A program made the position numbers and the translations under genes. The notes below the pieces were generated by a model. The model was not told where the DNA came from and did no database searches. It saw nothing but the letters and a program-made list of their open reading frames with translations. Source: Stictocephala bisonia (taxonomy: Eukaryota; Arthropoda; Insecta; Hemiptera; Membracidae). From it: DNA of 64,000 nucleotides. The DNA is taken from NCBI GenBank assembly GCA_035578905.1, contig JAQJVL010000278.1:248001-312000 (forward strand), read 5' to 3'. Positions 1 through 12,900 of this stretch are shown piece by piece. Within the stretch, counting starts at the first letter, position 1; each line of letters begins with the position of its first letter.

Positions 1-217
1 AGGCCTTTGATAAGGTAAATGACTTAACATTATTATAAAAACTAAAGTTCTTTGAGTTTACAGACTATAGCCTTCTCTTTTTCTGCTCATGCCTCTACAA
101 TATAAAACAATATGAGATCTAAGCTCTTGTTTATCATATTAATAAATGACATGACCAGATGTGTTGAGCATAATGTGCTTATGTTTGCAGATATTTTAAA
201 ACTATTTAAAAAAAGTA
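1..217 (+). repeat. Decayed LINE reverse-transcriptase fragment, copy 1
   Basis: The plus strand reads, with breaks, the RT motifs KAFDKVN and later FINDM and a degenerate FAD(D). The sequence is nearly identical to 2779-2996, including the tail that resumes at about 1323-1349, so the two are duplicates about 2.8 kb apart. Copy 1 is interrupted at about 217 by a gag-protease fragment. No frame stays open. Clade cannot be assigned beyond non-LTR retrotransposon. Confidence 0.7.
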
Positions 218-447
218 CTATTTAAAAAAAATCCTTCGATCTTAAAATGTAATGACGCCTTCAGAAGAATAGGTAAAGGAGTTTGGGATGCCGTCCAGCA
301 AGTAATTGAAGAAGGCTCGGTGTGCCTGACAAGTCCTAAGGCGTCAAGGGACTCAAAAAGAGAAAGGCTGATGATACTGCATGCCGAACCAGAATCAAGA
401 AGGGCTCGACACACCGTACCACCAAAAGAAACAAAAACGTAGGACAC
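218..447 (-). pseudogene. Truncated retropepsin-like aspartic protease
   Basis: Downstream of the gag frame and in a different frame, the minus strand reads ALLDSGSACSII. This has the D-[ST]-G-[AS] catalytic signature of a retroviral-type aspartic protease, within VCRALLDSGSACS. Gag to protease needs a frame change, as expected for pol, and one in-frame stop lies just upstream. The sequence stops at the insertion edge near 218, so RT and integrase are missing. Confidence 0.65.
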
Positions 448-571
448 ACCGAGGTGACCGCCCTAAGTCCCAGGAAAGCCATGCCAGCAAGGCCCGAAAA
501 ATCCCCGACACTCCCGCTATGGGCACGTGTCAGAGGCAAATGGCCACGGTCACTCGCAACAACGCGGGGAG

Positions 572-1273
572 CTACTGTGGAGGCAACCCCCCGCGCTGAG
601 CGTTTCCCGCCCCACGACCTCGAGCACGTGGACAGTCACGACGAATGTGACCAGGTTGGCCACAAGCAAAACACACAACAGGAGGCAGAGAACCACAACC
701 CTCCACTGGCTGACTCACACCTACAGACATAGCCGGTCGACGGGTGGGGAGAGCACGATGACTCTCATAATCCCTCCCTTGCTGGTCTGAGAACTGCACG
801 CTGCGCGAAACAATGCACAGCTGATGCAGCTCCCGAAAAGACGAAGGCACACCAGCAAAAACTAATCTGCACCGTTCTTCAGGAGAAATGCCATCCAGGA
901 TGACACGAACGGTGTCAGCTTCAGAAAGTGTGAGGCGCAACGCTTGCCGAGCTTCCTTGACTGAAGAGACATAGGCTGCCAGAGACTTGCCCCTACCCTG
1001 CGACCGATAAAATCTGTCCATGACCATCCTCTCCCTGAGTCGAATGGGAAGAAACGACGACAGTAACTCTCGATGGAACGAGTCCACCGAGGCATCACTG
1101 GCCAAGACAGAACTCAGCAACTCCCCAACGGGACCTCTGCAATACGGGAAAATCAGACAAAGTAAGTCCCCATCCTGCATGCCAGGCATCTCACTAAGTC
1201 TGAGAAAGGCCACTAGAAACTTCAGAAGTTCCTCAGGATCCATCCCATCGATCACAGGGAGATTCTGGATCAT
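572..1273 (-). pseudogene. gag-like polyprotein with CCHC zinc knuckle
   Basis: An open frame of 233 residues starts at an ATG (MIQNLPVID…). The N-terminal two thirds are a helical, Arg/Leu-rich retrotransposon-type gag region. Residues 201-214 form a zinc knuckle C-x2-C-x4-H-x4-C (CFACGQPGHIRRDC), followed by an Arg/Gly-rich nucleic-acid-binding tail. The frame is intact, but the element has lost most of pol and both LTRs, so I treat it as a fossil fragment. A Ty3/gypsy-type origin is the best fit; the family is not determined. Confidence 0.75.
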
Positions 1274-1349
1274 GGGCGTGAGAGGGTTAGGTAGCTTGTG
1301 GTAGCTCAGCTGCAGAAGAGCAGATTAAACAATTCTGACTGTTTATTAT

Positions 1350-1668
1350 TCTTGTTAGTGGATATTGTTATTTTATGGCAGTTTACAGTTTAAAATTAAA
1401 ATCTAACTTCTGTTTGTTTGGTATCTTCCTCAGGGAAAATCAGTTAAAATATAGCAATATAATCAGGGCTTATATATTGCAAAATTTGTCATTGATTCAT
1501 GGGAAAGACACCTAGAATATGACAGAGCATTTTTTACAGATTTTTATATCTCGAACATAACTTTACTGATCTGCAAGTGAATATGATTACATATATTATT
1601 CTACCGTACGACTTTATTAAGATATTTTTTCAGAGTAGAGGATTTCATTTTAATTCCTTATTAGTATA
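1350..1668. other. Gene-free, AT-rich
   Basis: I see no coding potential or repeat structure here. It separates the end of the duplicated RT fragment from the pogo-like element. Confidence 0.5.
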
Positions 1669-2466
1669 CAGTAGAGTCCCGGTAATCCGAAATAATGGGG
1701 ACTGAACCCATTTCGGATTACCGAATTTTTCGGATTAAACAGATTTTCTTAAAACGCTCTTTTGATAAAACATAACATAAATAATATTCCTAACATTAAG
1801 TACAGTACTTAAGTTTTGAAAGCAGTAATAGCCTATGATTATAAAAAGAATTAAACCTTTTATAGAAGAATACATTCAAATGAGACATAAGATCAAACAG
1901 TTTTTCAAGACAAAAAGTTGGAGTAACTAGCGGAAATCGATCCCGGCCCCAGCGCTACTTGATTCCATTGCATTTGCCACTAGGCCACGTAATCAGCTGA
2001 CGGAAGTCGTGTGCATATTTCTGGTGTCCTTACACTACCTCAGATAGCACTGTTCACAATTTCCACTGTCACTATATTATCAATAGTTCGAACTTGTGTG
2101 TTTACGTATCTCAGTTTTGTTGTAACCCGTAAAGACCCTCTGGCTGCGTTTGATCTCACACTACGCTATAAAGAGCAACACCCCAACGCGACCCCAGTGG
2201 CTACCATGTTTTGAGATGCTGGCGTAATTTAGTTTCGAGGGATAGGAATTCTTCTTTAAAGCAAAGAAATTTAACTGATATTTCCAAACCAAATTAATAT
2301 TTTAAAAGTTTATTAAACAGTTAAATGAAATAATATTTTCTTGTAAATTTTAGATATAAAGTAGTGGTTCTTACAGTAACTGCATTTTAATTTGTGCAAA
2401 ATCTGCTGTCAATTTCTGTTTCGGATTAAGCGGATTTTCGAAGTTCGGATTAGCGGGACTCTACTG
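1669..2466. mobile_element. Non-autonomous pogo/Tigger-like DNA element, copy 1 (798 bp)
   Basis: The left end is CAGTAGAGTCCCGGTAATCC and the right end is the inverted partner (GGATTAGCGGGACTCTACTG). Both are flanked by the dinucleotide TA (1667-1668 and 2467-2468). TIRs of this form and a TA duplication are typical of the pogo/Tigger group of Tc1/mariner elements. There is no transposase frame. A second copy lies at 32887-36294, which shows the family is mobile. Confidence 0.88.
1930..1994 (-). repeat. tRNA-like segment captured in the pogo-like element
   Basis: On the minus strand there is an A-box-like TGGCCTAGTGGCAAATGC followed, about 30 bases later, by a B-box-like GGGATCGATTTCC. These are at the spacing of a tRNA or tRNA-derived SINE head. 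The same segment, more diverged, sits at the equivalent place in the other copy of the element (about 33120-33185). Hence it was part of the element before it spread. No intact cloverleaf was built. Confidence 0.5.
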
Positions 2467-2741
2467 TATTAGGACAGATAGGATATCAGCAAACTTACTT
2501 TAGAAGACAAGTCCACTAACAACATAGTAGTAGTAAACAAACACAAAAATATGTAGCAACAGTTGACGCTGGAGCTATCCAGCTTGGAGGTTAGGTGTTT
2601 TGTTTAGTCAGATGACAATCCACTTAATGATCATCTGATCAAGAATTAAATTGAATAAGTTTCAGTGTGTTTTCTTCCCAAACAGATCAATTAACTCAAA
2701 TTTACTAATTTTTTTCATTCTAATACTAGATCTCACTGATA

Positions 2742-3020
2742 TTCAAGTAGATAGATGTCATATATACAGATTTTGAAAAGGCCTTTGATAAGGTAAATGA
2801 CTTAACATTATTATAAAAATTAAAGTTCTTTGAGTTTACAGACTATAGCCTTCTCTTTTTCTGCTCATGCCTCTACAATATAAAACAATATGAGAGCTAT
2901 GCTCTTGTTTATCATATTTATAAATGACATGACCAGATGTGTTGAGCAGAGTAATGTGCTTGTTTGCAGATAATTTAAAACTATTTAAAAAAAGTTTAAA
3001 CAATTCTGACTGTTTATTAT
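2742..3020 (+). repeat. Decayed LINE reverse-transcriptase fragment, copy 2
   Basis: Reads VIYTDFEKAFDKVND, the RT palm motif with its catalytic Asp, then FIIFINDM and a broken FAD(D) region. An internal piece of the fingers/palm, including the G-x-PQGS box, is missing. It is the better-preserved partner of 1-217. Confidence 0.7.
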
Positions 3021-4793
3021 TGCAAAAGGACTGTAATTATTACTATAATTATTAATTACAGTAAAACTCATTTAACATGAAAAAATGTGCCATTGTTAAA
3101 TAAAAGGAGATAAATACAATCTATTTTAACTATTCTATGAAAAATTAATGTACAAACTGAGCATCTAAATTTAGAGACGTGGCAAACTATGTTACAACGC
3201 ATTTTTTATTATTGCGTATAAATGTATATACATACTTGCTCTATGTGCAATTGTTGACCTGAGTCTGTTGTTTATGTATCTAAAAAAATAACATGACTGC
3301 TCATACATAATAGGTTGACAATTCAAGGTAGAAAAGCTTTATTAACTCGGGACCTGTCGAAAGGGTCCACAAGGCATAACCCTGGGACCAGTCACTGGCA
3401 ACTATGGTATAACCTTACCACTTACTCCAAGATCTGAGTGTACTTATTTCCTTCCAACTTGGAAGCATCACAGAAAACTAGCTTCTTCTATGGAAGCATG
3501 TAATGTACATTTTCATTTATACTCATGTTGTTTAAAAAATACTATCTAAATAAGCAAGGTGTTTTGCTAGATAAAAGTAGAAACTTAGTAATAAATTATT
3601 CAGTATCCCCAACAAAACACATTATCTGTTGGAAATGTTTAGAGGCATAATATGATGATACAAATTAACCTGAAAAAATAAAAATCACTGGACATTTGTG
3701 TCAAATGATGTATCTTTACTTATTCTCTACTGCAAGGTGTCAGTGGACTTGTCTTCTCTTATAAGTGACAATATATATTTCATGTGATTCTTGCTGATAC
3801 CCTATCTCTCCTAATATACTAATTCCTGGCCTAATTCCTTTTAGAAAAACCTAAAAAATACAGTATGTTATTATTATTTTTAAGAACAATAATATTAATT
3901 ACATTTTTTACGTAAATTAAAATTGTTAGAAGAAATTTTAAAAAAACTAGATTTTTGTTAATAGCCAAGTCTACTAAAAATACAAAAGATAAGCATTCTT
4001 AAGACTTTATTGCATTAATTTGTTTCAATCTGATCTAGTACAGAGATTTGAGTAGAGATATAGTCTAGGTCTAATGAAAAATAAGCACTTTATAATTATG
4101 TTTATACATGCTAGATCGATAACAAAGATAATGACTCATCAATAAAATTTGCAACTAATATATATTTCTAACAAAAAGGCTAAAATTTATTCAGAGATAA
4201 TATGGCATTATTGCTATTACTTTGCTATTCATATTATACAGCTATGATTGTATAGGTATTACAATACAAAATATCAATGACTACTCCTTTTTTATAAGAA
4301 AAGATTTTAATAAGTTAAGTAGACAGCAAGTTGTTCTATAACTATTGTGTCACCTTTTCTATTACGAAAATGTACTGTAACAGACCCTCTTGTGTTGAGT
4401 TAATGAAATTATTCACAAGAAGACTCTAAGATACCCGCCACAGGTTAGCACCTAACTGTGTTACAAAACAAAACCCATCAAACAGATGAGTACAACCGCC
4501 TCCTGATTATAGTTCAGACAACAGTAGTTGATACAACAAGAAATGTAGACATAATGTAAAGCAAAGGAGTGATTTGACAAGACTTGTTTGCCTCTGCTCA
4601 GACAGCAGGTCTTAATCTAAATATTATTATTTAGAGGATATAAATAAAGGACTAAACAATTTAATTTTCTATAAAACTTATTTATTTAAATTTTAGACAA
4701 ATTCTTGATAAAACAAAATAAGTATGAAAGAGAACACAATAAATTAGGATGAATTACAAATTCAATAAAGACTTAAAGGTAATTATCAGGCAA
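3021..4793. other. Gene-free, AT-rich
   Basis: No reading frame with recognisable composition, no RNA gene and no clear repeat boundaries seen. Confidence 0.5.
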
Positions 4794-4962
4794 TAGGCCT
4801 AGGATTTCAGTAATTATTGAAAGGAAATGAAAGCAGCGTACCTGGTAAACTATAGATAAAAACACATTCACAACAAAATACAAGCAGCCACTGGCCTGGA
4901 AATATTTAATTATTTCTGTTTTTTGTTGTGTTTGTATCTATAGTTTACCAGGTATGTTGCTT
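4794..4962. repeat. Small fold-back (MITE-like) repeat
   Basis: Two imperfect inverted arms (about 4832-4878 and 4918-4962) share the core CCTGGTAAACTATAGAT and its complement. The left part, beginning AGGCCTAGGATTTCAGT, matches a second copy at about 14731-14860. This is a dispersed hairpin-forming repeat without coding sequence. Confidence 0.65.
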
Positions 4963-6904
4963 TTTTTTCATTTTGAACTGAAATTAAGTATAGAGAATTT
5001 AACAAGTGCAAACTTGTAAATAATGTACATACTCATGTATTCAAAACTGAATACCGAGTTGTTTAACATATCATACATAGGCTACATCTAATAGTTTCAC
5101 AAAAGTAAAGTGTTTTTGCTCGTCGGGTACAGTTTCATAATATACCTGAAAAATTAAAACTAAGAAAAGTAACACACATATATATATATTGTAAAACCAA
5201 GAGTAATTTATATAATATGAGATACAGAGAACCAGCAAAGTTACCTGAGATGATCGAGTTCAATGCAAAAATCAGGTACAACTTTTAACTGTTTTGTGTT
5301 ATATGTTTAACATGGCTCGTCTTCTCATGTAAGTCTGCTATCTCTCCCATTACATTAGTCACTGACCTTCTACTCAAACCATAGAGAAAAACTGTTTTTA
5401 AAAACAAAACTACTTTGACCTGAGATATGATCTAAAATTTGGTTCACTGTAAATTTGTAATCATGCCTTTATCAACCGAGATTGTCTATACTTGATGAAG
5501 AAAATGAATTTACCAAACACAAGCAACTGACTTTTATTTCTTATTGTCACTATATGTACCTTTTCCTTCAGAGTGAGTCAGTTCACATGTAGCACAAACA
5601 TGCCACAGATCAATATATTTGTTTTGATACAGTGCCCTAACAATATGGAATAAATAAACAGCTCATTTTTTATTGCAACAGATTTACCCCATTGAGGTGT
5701 GCCTAATTCCCACCTGTATAAACTTACTCTTCTTCTAAATATATTTAAATTATGTGATATATTCCAAAAGGGCCTGTTCTATGATCACAGCCATAACTAT
5801 GTACTTCAAAAGCATTGCTCTTTTTTGTACCTTGGAATTCATTTTAGCCAGATTAACATATGTGACACAATACTCTGGCTTTTATAACAGATTTTTGTCT
5901 TTTGTCTACATAGAGTTAGATACTTTTTCTTTTTTAGTATTCATAATACAACATTTTAGGCAATGACACAACAAGTCCAGTATGCAAAATTTCTTGTACA
6001 CATTTATTTATTGAGTGATAATGACATTTATTGTACGTAATATCAGTGGCATTCAGACTTGTACAAGTGGAATGCTACCATGCTGAATAAGGTGATGATA
6101 TTTTTTCCAACAAAAATTACTAAACATTTCATTTCAACCCTAAACATTTATTTTTAAATACACAATTATAGGTAGTTTATATAGCAATTAATTATATCCT
6201 TCAGCAGTTCTAGCAAATCATTAAACTGGTCTACATTGTATTTGTGTATTGAAATTTGAAATTATTTGTTTTACAACTCATCGTGGTAATAAAAATATGT
6301 ATTAATCATATCAATCACTAAGGCAAGCATTTATTTGGCAAGTATTTATAGTTGTATTTTATAACTATTGATAATGACAAATATGTTTTATAAATGTTCT
6401 GACCATAAAGCTTGATAACATTATTCACAAAGTAATTAAAATTGACAATGTTACTTCCATTTATCATAAAACGTTTAATAACAGCAACATTAAAATTGTA
6501 ATTTTTTTAGTATATGTTTATCATGATATCATTAACGCTGCCTGTTTAAAATTTAAATCTATCAATCTTTGGTTGACAAATGTAACTATTCCTTTTCTTC
6601 ATCAACATGCATGTGCCAAACATTTTTAAAAGAACATGTGTTTTTTTTTTTATTAATTTCAAAAACAATTCTGCAATTCACATTATATAAATTATGACAA
6701 CCACTAACCTAAATAAAATTAAATACATGCAAAAAATCTTAAACCTACAGTACAAATGTTCTTGTATTTGTTCTGCAAATACAAATTTAAACAATCATCA
6801 TACAGTAACAAAAATAAATCTATCTATGATCACAGCATACGAGCAAAAATAGCAATCACATGTAATGTTTCAAACATAGTATTCAAAAACCCTATTTAAA
6901 ACTA
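4963..6904. other. Gene-free; includes probable 3' UTR of Syx17
   Basis: The sequence just below 6905 should be the 3' UTR of the minus-strand syntaxin 17 gene. AATAAA hexamers occur on the minus strand near 6150 and 6005, but I cannot decide which is used. Nothing else recognised. Confidence 0.4.
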
Positions 6905-6990
6905 TTAATCTTGCAAGTCCTTTCGATATGTATCTGCTTCATTTATACTTACTTCATTTTGATTTTTCAATATTTTTCCACCAGTAAATC
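6905..6990 (-). CDS. Syx17: Syx17 coding exon 5 (C-terminus)
   Basis: Acceptor is CTTTTTCAG|GA. The exon completes the split Gly codon, reads FTGGKILKNQNE, then VSINEADTYRKDLQD and TAA. FTGGK matches the residues that follow the second membrane segment in STX17. A perfect donor-like GTAAGT occurs inside it (after NQNE), so an alternative C-terminus is possible. Confidence 0.85.
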
Positions 6991-9900
6991 CTGAAAAAGA
7001 TACACCATTCTAAATAGAACATATTGTTATAACATATATTTTACTAACCAGAATTATTAAGCTCAACATTACTCTGTTGAAATTAATAATTCAAGTTTAG
7101 CCATCATCAATCTCCGGCAATTTTAATTTAAATGTCAAGTTCATTGAATCTTCAAAGAAAATGTTTATAAATTAATGATATTTAACCAAATTTCAATGAA
7201 CTGGACAGTATCATTATTATGAAATGTATATTGTTTGAGAATTCAAAGATTTCTTAAATCTTCTATTACACATTGATGTAAACAAATTGAATAGATGCTA
7301 AACACAAATTGAATCTTAATTAAATATTACTTAGTTTATAAGTTCCAAATTTTAAACAGATAATTGTTTGAATTATCTCTAGTTCAAAAGCTAACATTCT
7401 AAGGAACAAGAATTACAGATTTTTTAAAGTATAAATAAATGGGTGACCGTTACTCTGATAAAAAAAGAAGTCAATTTAAAAGACAATGCATCTATTATGT
7501 TATTTTAATTTAACAAAATATGGTGTAATGAACTAATTATATACACTCAACTCTCGTTTTTTCAAGATGTCTTGGGCCCTACCTTGACGTTATAAATAGG
7601 CCCAAAATTTGAGTCTCTGGACTGTTTTGTTATGTCATTTGGTTTAAAAATATCATCATATTGTTAAGAAATAAATATAAAATATTGTTCTAATTATATA
7701 AACATTCACATACAATAAGTCATCAATTAACACGTTCATTGCGGGACCAATACCGATAAAACAATCCCCACATGCCGAAAATACTATACTATGTCACTAA
7801 CACAAACACCTAATATATACATAACACAACTTGACAGATATCGGATATTGGAACCATGCTGAACGTAATATTAGAGGCACCTAAACGACACAAATAAAAC
7901 ATAACTTTCCGTCCTGGTTCGATCCTCAGCTCACATTGACCACATTTTGCTGGATAGTGGATAGTGTGGTTGGCACAGTACTAGGCCTCGCACAACCGGC
8001 GTGCGTTGTGCCATGGTCCAGTACTGGGACACCCGCAATGAACGTTTTAATATGCGCATGTCACGAACGTTTGCATAGTTATAAAGGTATCCTGAAAGTT
8101 ACGTCTAGCACTATAAACTAATTCAAAAGTTTGAATGTTACCACTCCTGATATAAAACAATCTTAGTACCTTATAAACAAAAAGGTGTTGTATAGGGAGT
8201 ATTTACAAATGACAAAAAAGAGGATAGGAACTTTCTCTCATAGACTTTCCAAATATGATTCTAATAAAATGATTCTGTACAAATCGCAATTTCCCTATAT
8301 GGTATTTAAACGTCCTCAACACTGAATTGCATATAGCAACCTAGATTGAATTAAGGCATAATATAAAAATCATAATAACTTTTCGTCACAAATTTTTTTA
8401 AAGAAATAAAATGTTCTAATACAAGATTTTAATTTATTTTGTAAAAAAATTATAAGCTTATCCCAAGTTAACTTTTCATCGAATAAAACACTGAGATACC
8501 TAAATTGATCCACTTTCCTAATAGTTGAACAATTACAAAAACCACCAGTACAATTTGGTTCATGAAATTTGACTAATTCCTTAAAATTAAAACCAACAAA
8601 ATCAAAATTTATATACTTAAATTTCCATTTTATTTTCACCACACCACTTTCTTAAAACCTGTATATCTTTCGTCATATTAGTCCAAATTTGTTGAGAGTT
8701 ATTTTCAGAATAAAATATGGCAAAATCGTCTACAAAAAACGCTAGGTTTTCCTTAAAATTCCTTCTCTAACAATCGTTTATAAAAATTATGAAAAGGGTA
8801 GCAGACAAAACGGAACCCTGAGGTACCCCTGCTGGAACAGTCAGGGGGGAACTCAGAGCAACACAAATTTTTAACCTTTGCTTACAGTTTGTGAAAAAGC
8901 TCTGAAACCAATCTTGTGCTATTCCCCTTATACCAATTGATTGTAATTTATCTAAACGTATTTCATGGTTAACTAAGTCAAACGTTTTTTTTTTTAATCA
9001 ATGAAAAGACCAGAGGTTTTATTTTTATTATTAAAACTTTTACAAATCAAGTCTGAGACATTCAACAAAGCGTCTTCCGTCGATTTCCTTTTCTTAAAAT
9101 CATACTGGTTACCACTAAAAAAATTTAATCAGTCTAAAAATTTTAGTAGAGTAATTTCATGTTTTTCAAAAAATTTTGAGAAATTCAATAAAAGGCTTAT
9201 TGGTCTTAGATTATCAAATTTAACCGATGATCCTTTTTTAAAAATTGGCAAAACTATATTTAACTTCAATTTTTCAGGGAAAATCCATTTGTAAAACTTA
9301 AATTAACTATAGAGGTCAAAGTGTAAAAATCTCATGAGCTATTTGTTTTATTAAGACAACATTAAAACCATGAAAACTAGAAGATTTTTTATTTTTTAAA
9401 GTCTAATAATGGAAACAACATCATCTTCATTAGTTGGATTAATAAAAAACAAAACCAACCTTTGCGGCAACGCTACAGTCGAGACTGGGCCTTTTTCGCA
9501 AAAACCTGATTGTGATGCGATAAGGTAATTATTTATATTTTCTGCTATATTTAATGGTTCCGTAATAACTTCTCCATTATCCAATTCAAGCTTATCAAAA
9601 AAGCTTTTCACATTTCCACCACTTATTCTATTTATTACTCTCCACTGAAGAGAACTATCTCCTTGCCAATTTTCAATTAACTTAGCAAAATATTTACTTT
9701 TTGCTGAATCAGTTTCATTTGATACATTTTCAGAAAACTGTTTATAGTAATCTGTAAATTTGTTGTCAGAGGGTCTTTGTTTAGCTCAATTTTATAAAGC
9801 TTTTTTCTTCTTTTAAATTTATTTAACAGTTTTGTAGTAATCCAAGGACTACGATAAATCAATTTACTTAACCTATTTTAGTACTTACATTTAACTTACT

Positions 9901-12900
9901 ACTATTTACTGTATCAGATAACAGTTTGCGAAATCTATCAAAACAAATGTTGACATCACTTGATTCAAAACAACTGCTCCAATCAAGAGCTTGTCATTTG
10001 TTTTTTAATGAAACATAACTAATTTTTGAAATATATGGTTCCTGAATAATACTATTTAGTTGTTTTGGTTCTTGAAACATTAAAAATTCCATTCTTAAAC
10101 CAAAAACGCAGTGATCCGTTAAGTTAATATCAAAAACCTCACTCTTAAATTGGTTTAAGAATTTGCCTCTTATAAAGATATGGTCTATGCACGTTTGTGA
10201 TTCTTCTGTACTACGTGTTTTGGCTTATATATAAATTGAGCAAAACCATAGCCGTGCAAGGCTTAAATAATTTTGTGTGTTCTGCTTATCAGAAATTATG
10301 TTAATATTTAAGTCGCCGATGATAACTGTATTATTTGATAATTGAGGTAGTTTTACAGAGAATTCGTTAATGAAATCGTATTCCTGAAATCCATGTAATC
10401 TATATAGACAAAGGAGGTTATAAAAGGGATTTTGAAAGATCAGTTTAATTAATAATGAATCTGCTGTTTGGAATTCTAAATTTAATTGAACTGTACTTAA
10501 CTCTTTTGCAACATAACAAATTACACCACCTGCTCTGTAATTTTCATTACAAGGGTGAAACACTTTAAAACCCAGTATATTATATAAATTTACCTTCTCA
10601 TTTTTTATCCATATTTCACTGAAAACAATAACGCTAATTTTGCTCTCTATTTGATTGAATTCTAAAAGGAAGGAATTAAAATTTGTTCTCACGCTCCTGA
10701 TGTTGGTATAAATTAAATTTAAACTACTCTCATTTTTTACATTGCTGAAAAAACTTCCAAATTACTTACATTATCTGCTACATTGAGACCTGACATATTA
10801 AGTGAATAATAATAATATCAAATATAGGCCTATTTAGTATTTTTTTGCATTAAAAATAAAATATAAAGATAAACAAACATGTTTATAGTCGATGTGTATG
10901 AAAATTGAACTATATAACAGTTTATGATATTGTAATTATGGATTTTAATTAAGAGTCATTTAATACAAAACTACAGTTTGAAGGAATAAATTTAATTAAT
11001 AATTAATTAATTAAATATTTAAAGTACATTAATAAAATTAAATTTAAACTACTCCTATTATTTTACATTTGACACATTGAGATCTGACATATTTTTTTTT
11101 TACTAAACAAAAAATAGATAATTTTTTTTATTAATAAGGAATAATAGAAAAGTCTGACAATCTAAACATGTTTTAGCTAGGAAGGTAGAAAACAAAAAAG
11201 ACTATTGAAAATGATAATATTACCTATTAACATTTTACCTTAGTACGTTACTTTAGTTGTTCAATGTATCTGTAGTTGATAATTCGCTTCACAGCTTCGC
11301 CTTGCGATCTCCTAGCGAAAAATTTGCCATCACGACACCAGGAAAACTGGTAGCCAAGTTTCCGACACTTTTGCTTCAGACTTCTGAGGAACAGTTTATT
11401 ATCCGAAATCAGGTGATCGTTGACGTACACAGGGGACGCTGGGAAGCAGTTTTTCACCTGTTTAGCTGTCAGCGGCTTCGTCTCCTTAAACTTCGAGATT
11501 CAGAGGTCCTTCATGTCTCTTCTCTGAAACTGGATGATGAGGGATGGCAGACACTCCCTCTTAAAGGAGGGTACTCGGTGTACTGCTGCAACATCACTGT
11601 CCTGCACCTCTACTCCCACAGCCACGCCTATATCCTTTACTATGTCAGCCATAATCTCACCTGGTGTTACCGGGATACCACTCACATCTAAATTATTCTT
11701 TCTGGAATATTGTTCCATGTTCCTCATTCTATCTTTTAGCTCACTTACTTCACTCTTCAGTGTGCTATTTTACCGCTTTAAAACTTCATTCTTTTTCTTC
11801 AAACTGTCAAATTGTTCATTTATTTGGTTTATTAAGGTGTTTGAATCATCTAACTTGTCAGAGACAAACTGCACCGACTTAGTGAGGTCCAACATCTCAT
11901 TTTTAAAGGATTTAAGTTCTCCGAAAACTTCCATTTTTAAAACTTTCCATTACCTTAACAATGAAATCCTTTGTAACGGCGTTAGACGTAGAAGATGTCG
12001 AAGTCCCACTACCAGGGACAGAAGGATTCTTGCACTCCATACACTTCCAGTCCTTTGAGGAACGAAGCACCTTTCTCCCATCAACTCGAATTTTATGCAC
12101 TTTAGATGAATTAAAGCCTCACACCCACCAGAACACTTAACATTGCTCACTTCATCGCACAAGGTTTTACAAGGGACACAAGACGGCATTTTAACGGTAA
12201 AAATTGGTTGAACTATAAAACTTTAGGTTTGTACAGCGTATTTTATATGACAGTACTACACGTGGCGGCAAACCTTGAACCTCAGAACAGAACGATAAGC
12301 TCTTATCTACTCGGCTGCCAGAGCTGGACTGATAATAAGACCACTGTATTTTATCTGTGGTGTTGAAATCATTTGCTAATTCTTTCATTAGTAAAAGACC
12401 AACGATCATTTGTTTTCATTGCCAAAATGAAGTTTCTATTTTCTTTGTAAACACAGTATATTAACTGATTAAACAATGTAGGCTTGTGATGACATGTAAC
12501 CGATAAAAAATGTACAGTAAAATGAATCTCACAGTGAAAGCTAAGTGTTATTATCCTATGTTATTTGGCTTTTGTGTCTTTATTTTACAGGTTTGGGTTA
12601 ATAGTGACAACGCAGTCATTGAACTGACTCGCTCACCAGTCCCTACTACGTCATTAGGACGTATGCTTCACCCCACCCCGCCTTTGGTGTTCTGTTATCG
12701 CATACTCCTCATCTTTCTTTTTGTCACCCTCTACCTCTTTGCTATGGTCATTTCGTAAATATAAATGAAATGTGTAACAAAATGAAACCCAAAATAAGTA
12801 CAGTTATATGCAGTTTATTGCAATTGTTTATATGTGATTTCTCGCAGTAATAACATTTTAAAAATTACTATTATCTACGTATATGCCTAGTAATAAAAAA

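Larger units (their letters stand above)
218..1322 (-). mobile_element. LTR-retrotransposon internal fragment (gag plus start of protease)
   Basis: The segment interrupts RT copy 1: its flanks (…aaaaaaagt and ttaaacaattctg) are contiguous in the uninterrupted copy at about 2990-3010. It holds a 233-codon gag-like frame and the beginning of an aspartic protease, both on the minus strand. No LTR is visible at either edge. The left junction carries a local repeat of actatttaaaaaaa rather than a clean target duplication. It looks like an internal fragment inserted by a repair-type event, probably Ty3/gypsy-like. Base composition is much more GC-rich than the surroundings. Confidence 0.7.
8125..12331 (-). 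mobile_element. PHD-type CR1-group LINE, minus copy
   Basis: A 4.2 kb element with ORF1 (PHD finger, FP-like C-terminus) and ORF2 (endonuclease, RT). It is homologous along its length to 53900-58460. Homology at the 5' side begins at the same point in both copies (CAGTCCAGCTC), which suggests the 5' end is real. The 3' end is cut at about 8125, where similarity to the other copy stops before the last RT-distal segment. Many stops and frameshifts: an old copy within Syx17 intron 4. Confidence 0.85.

Noticed and set aside
7905..7930. B-box-like GGTTCGATCC as a tRNA gene
   Set aside because: No A-box or cloverleaf at the right distance; it lies inside a piggyBac-like MITE.
11257..12058. Plus-strand frames of 144 and 174 codons
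   Set aside because: Antisense shadows of the decayed PHD-type ORF1 of the minus-strand LINE.
12510..12758. 82-codon hydrophobic plus-strand frame
   Set aside because: No homology, no neighbours and intronic location; AT-rich frames of this kind are often hydrophobic by chance.
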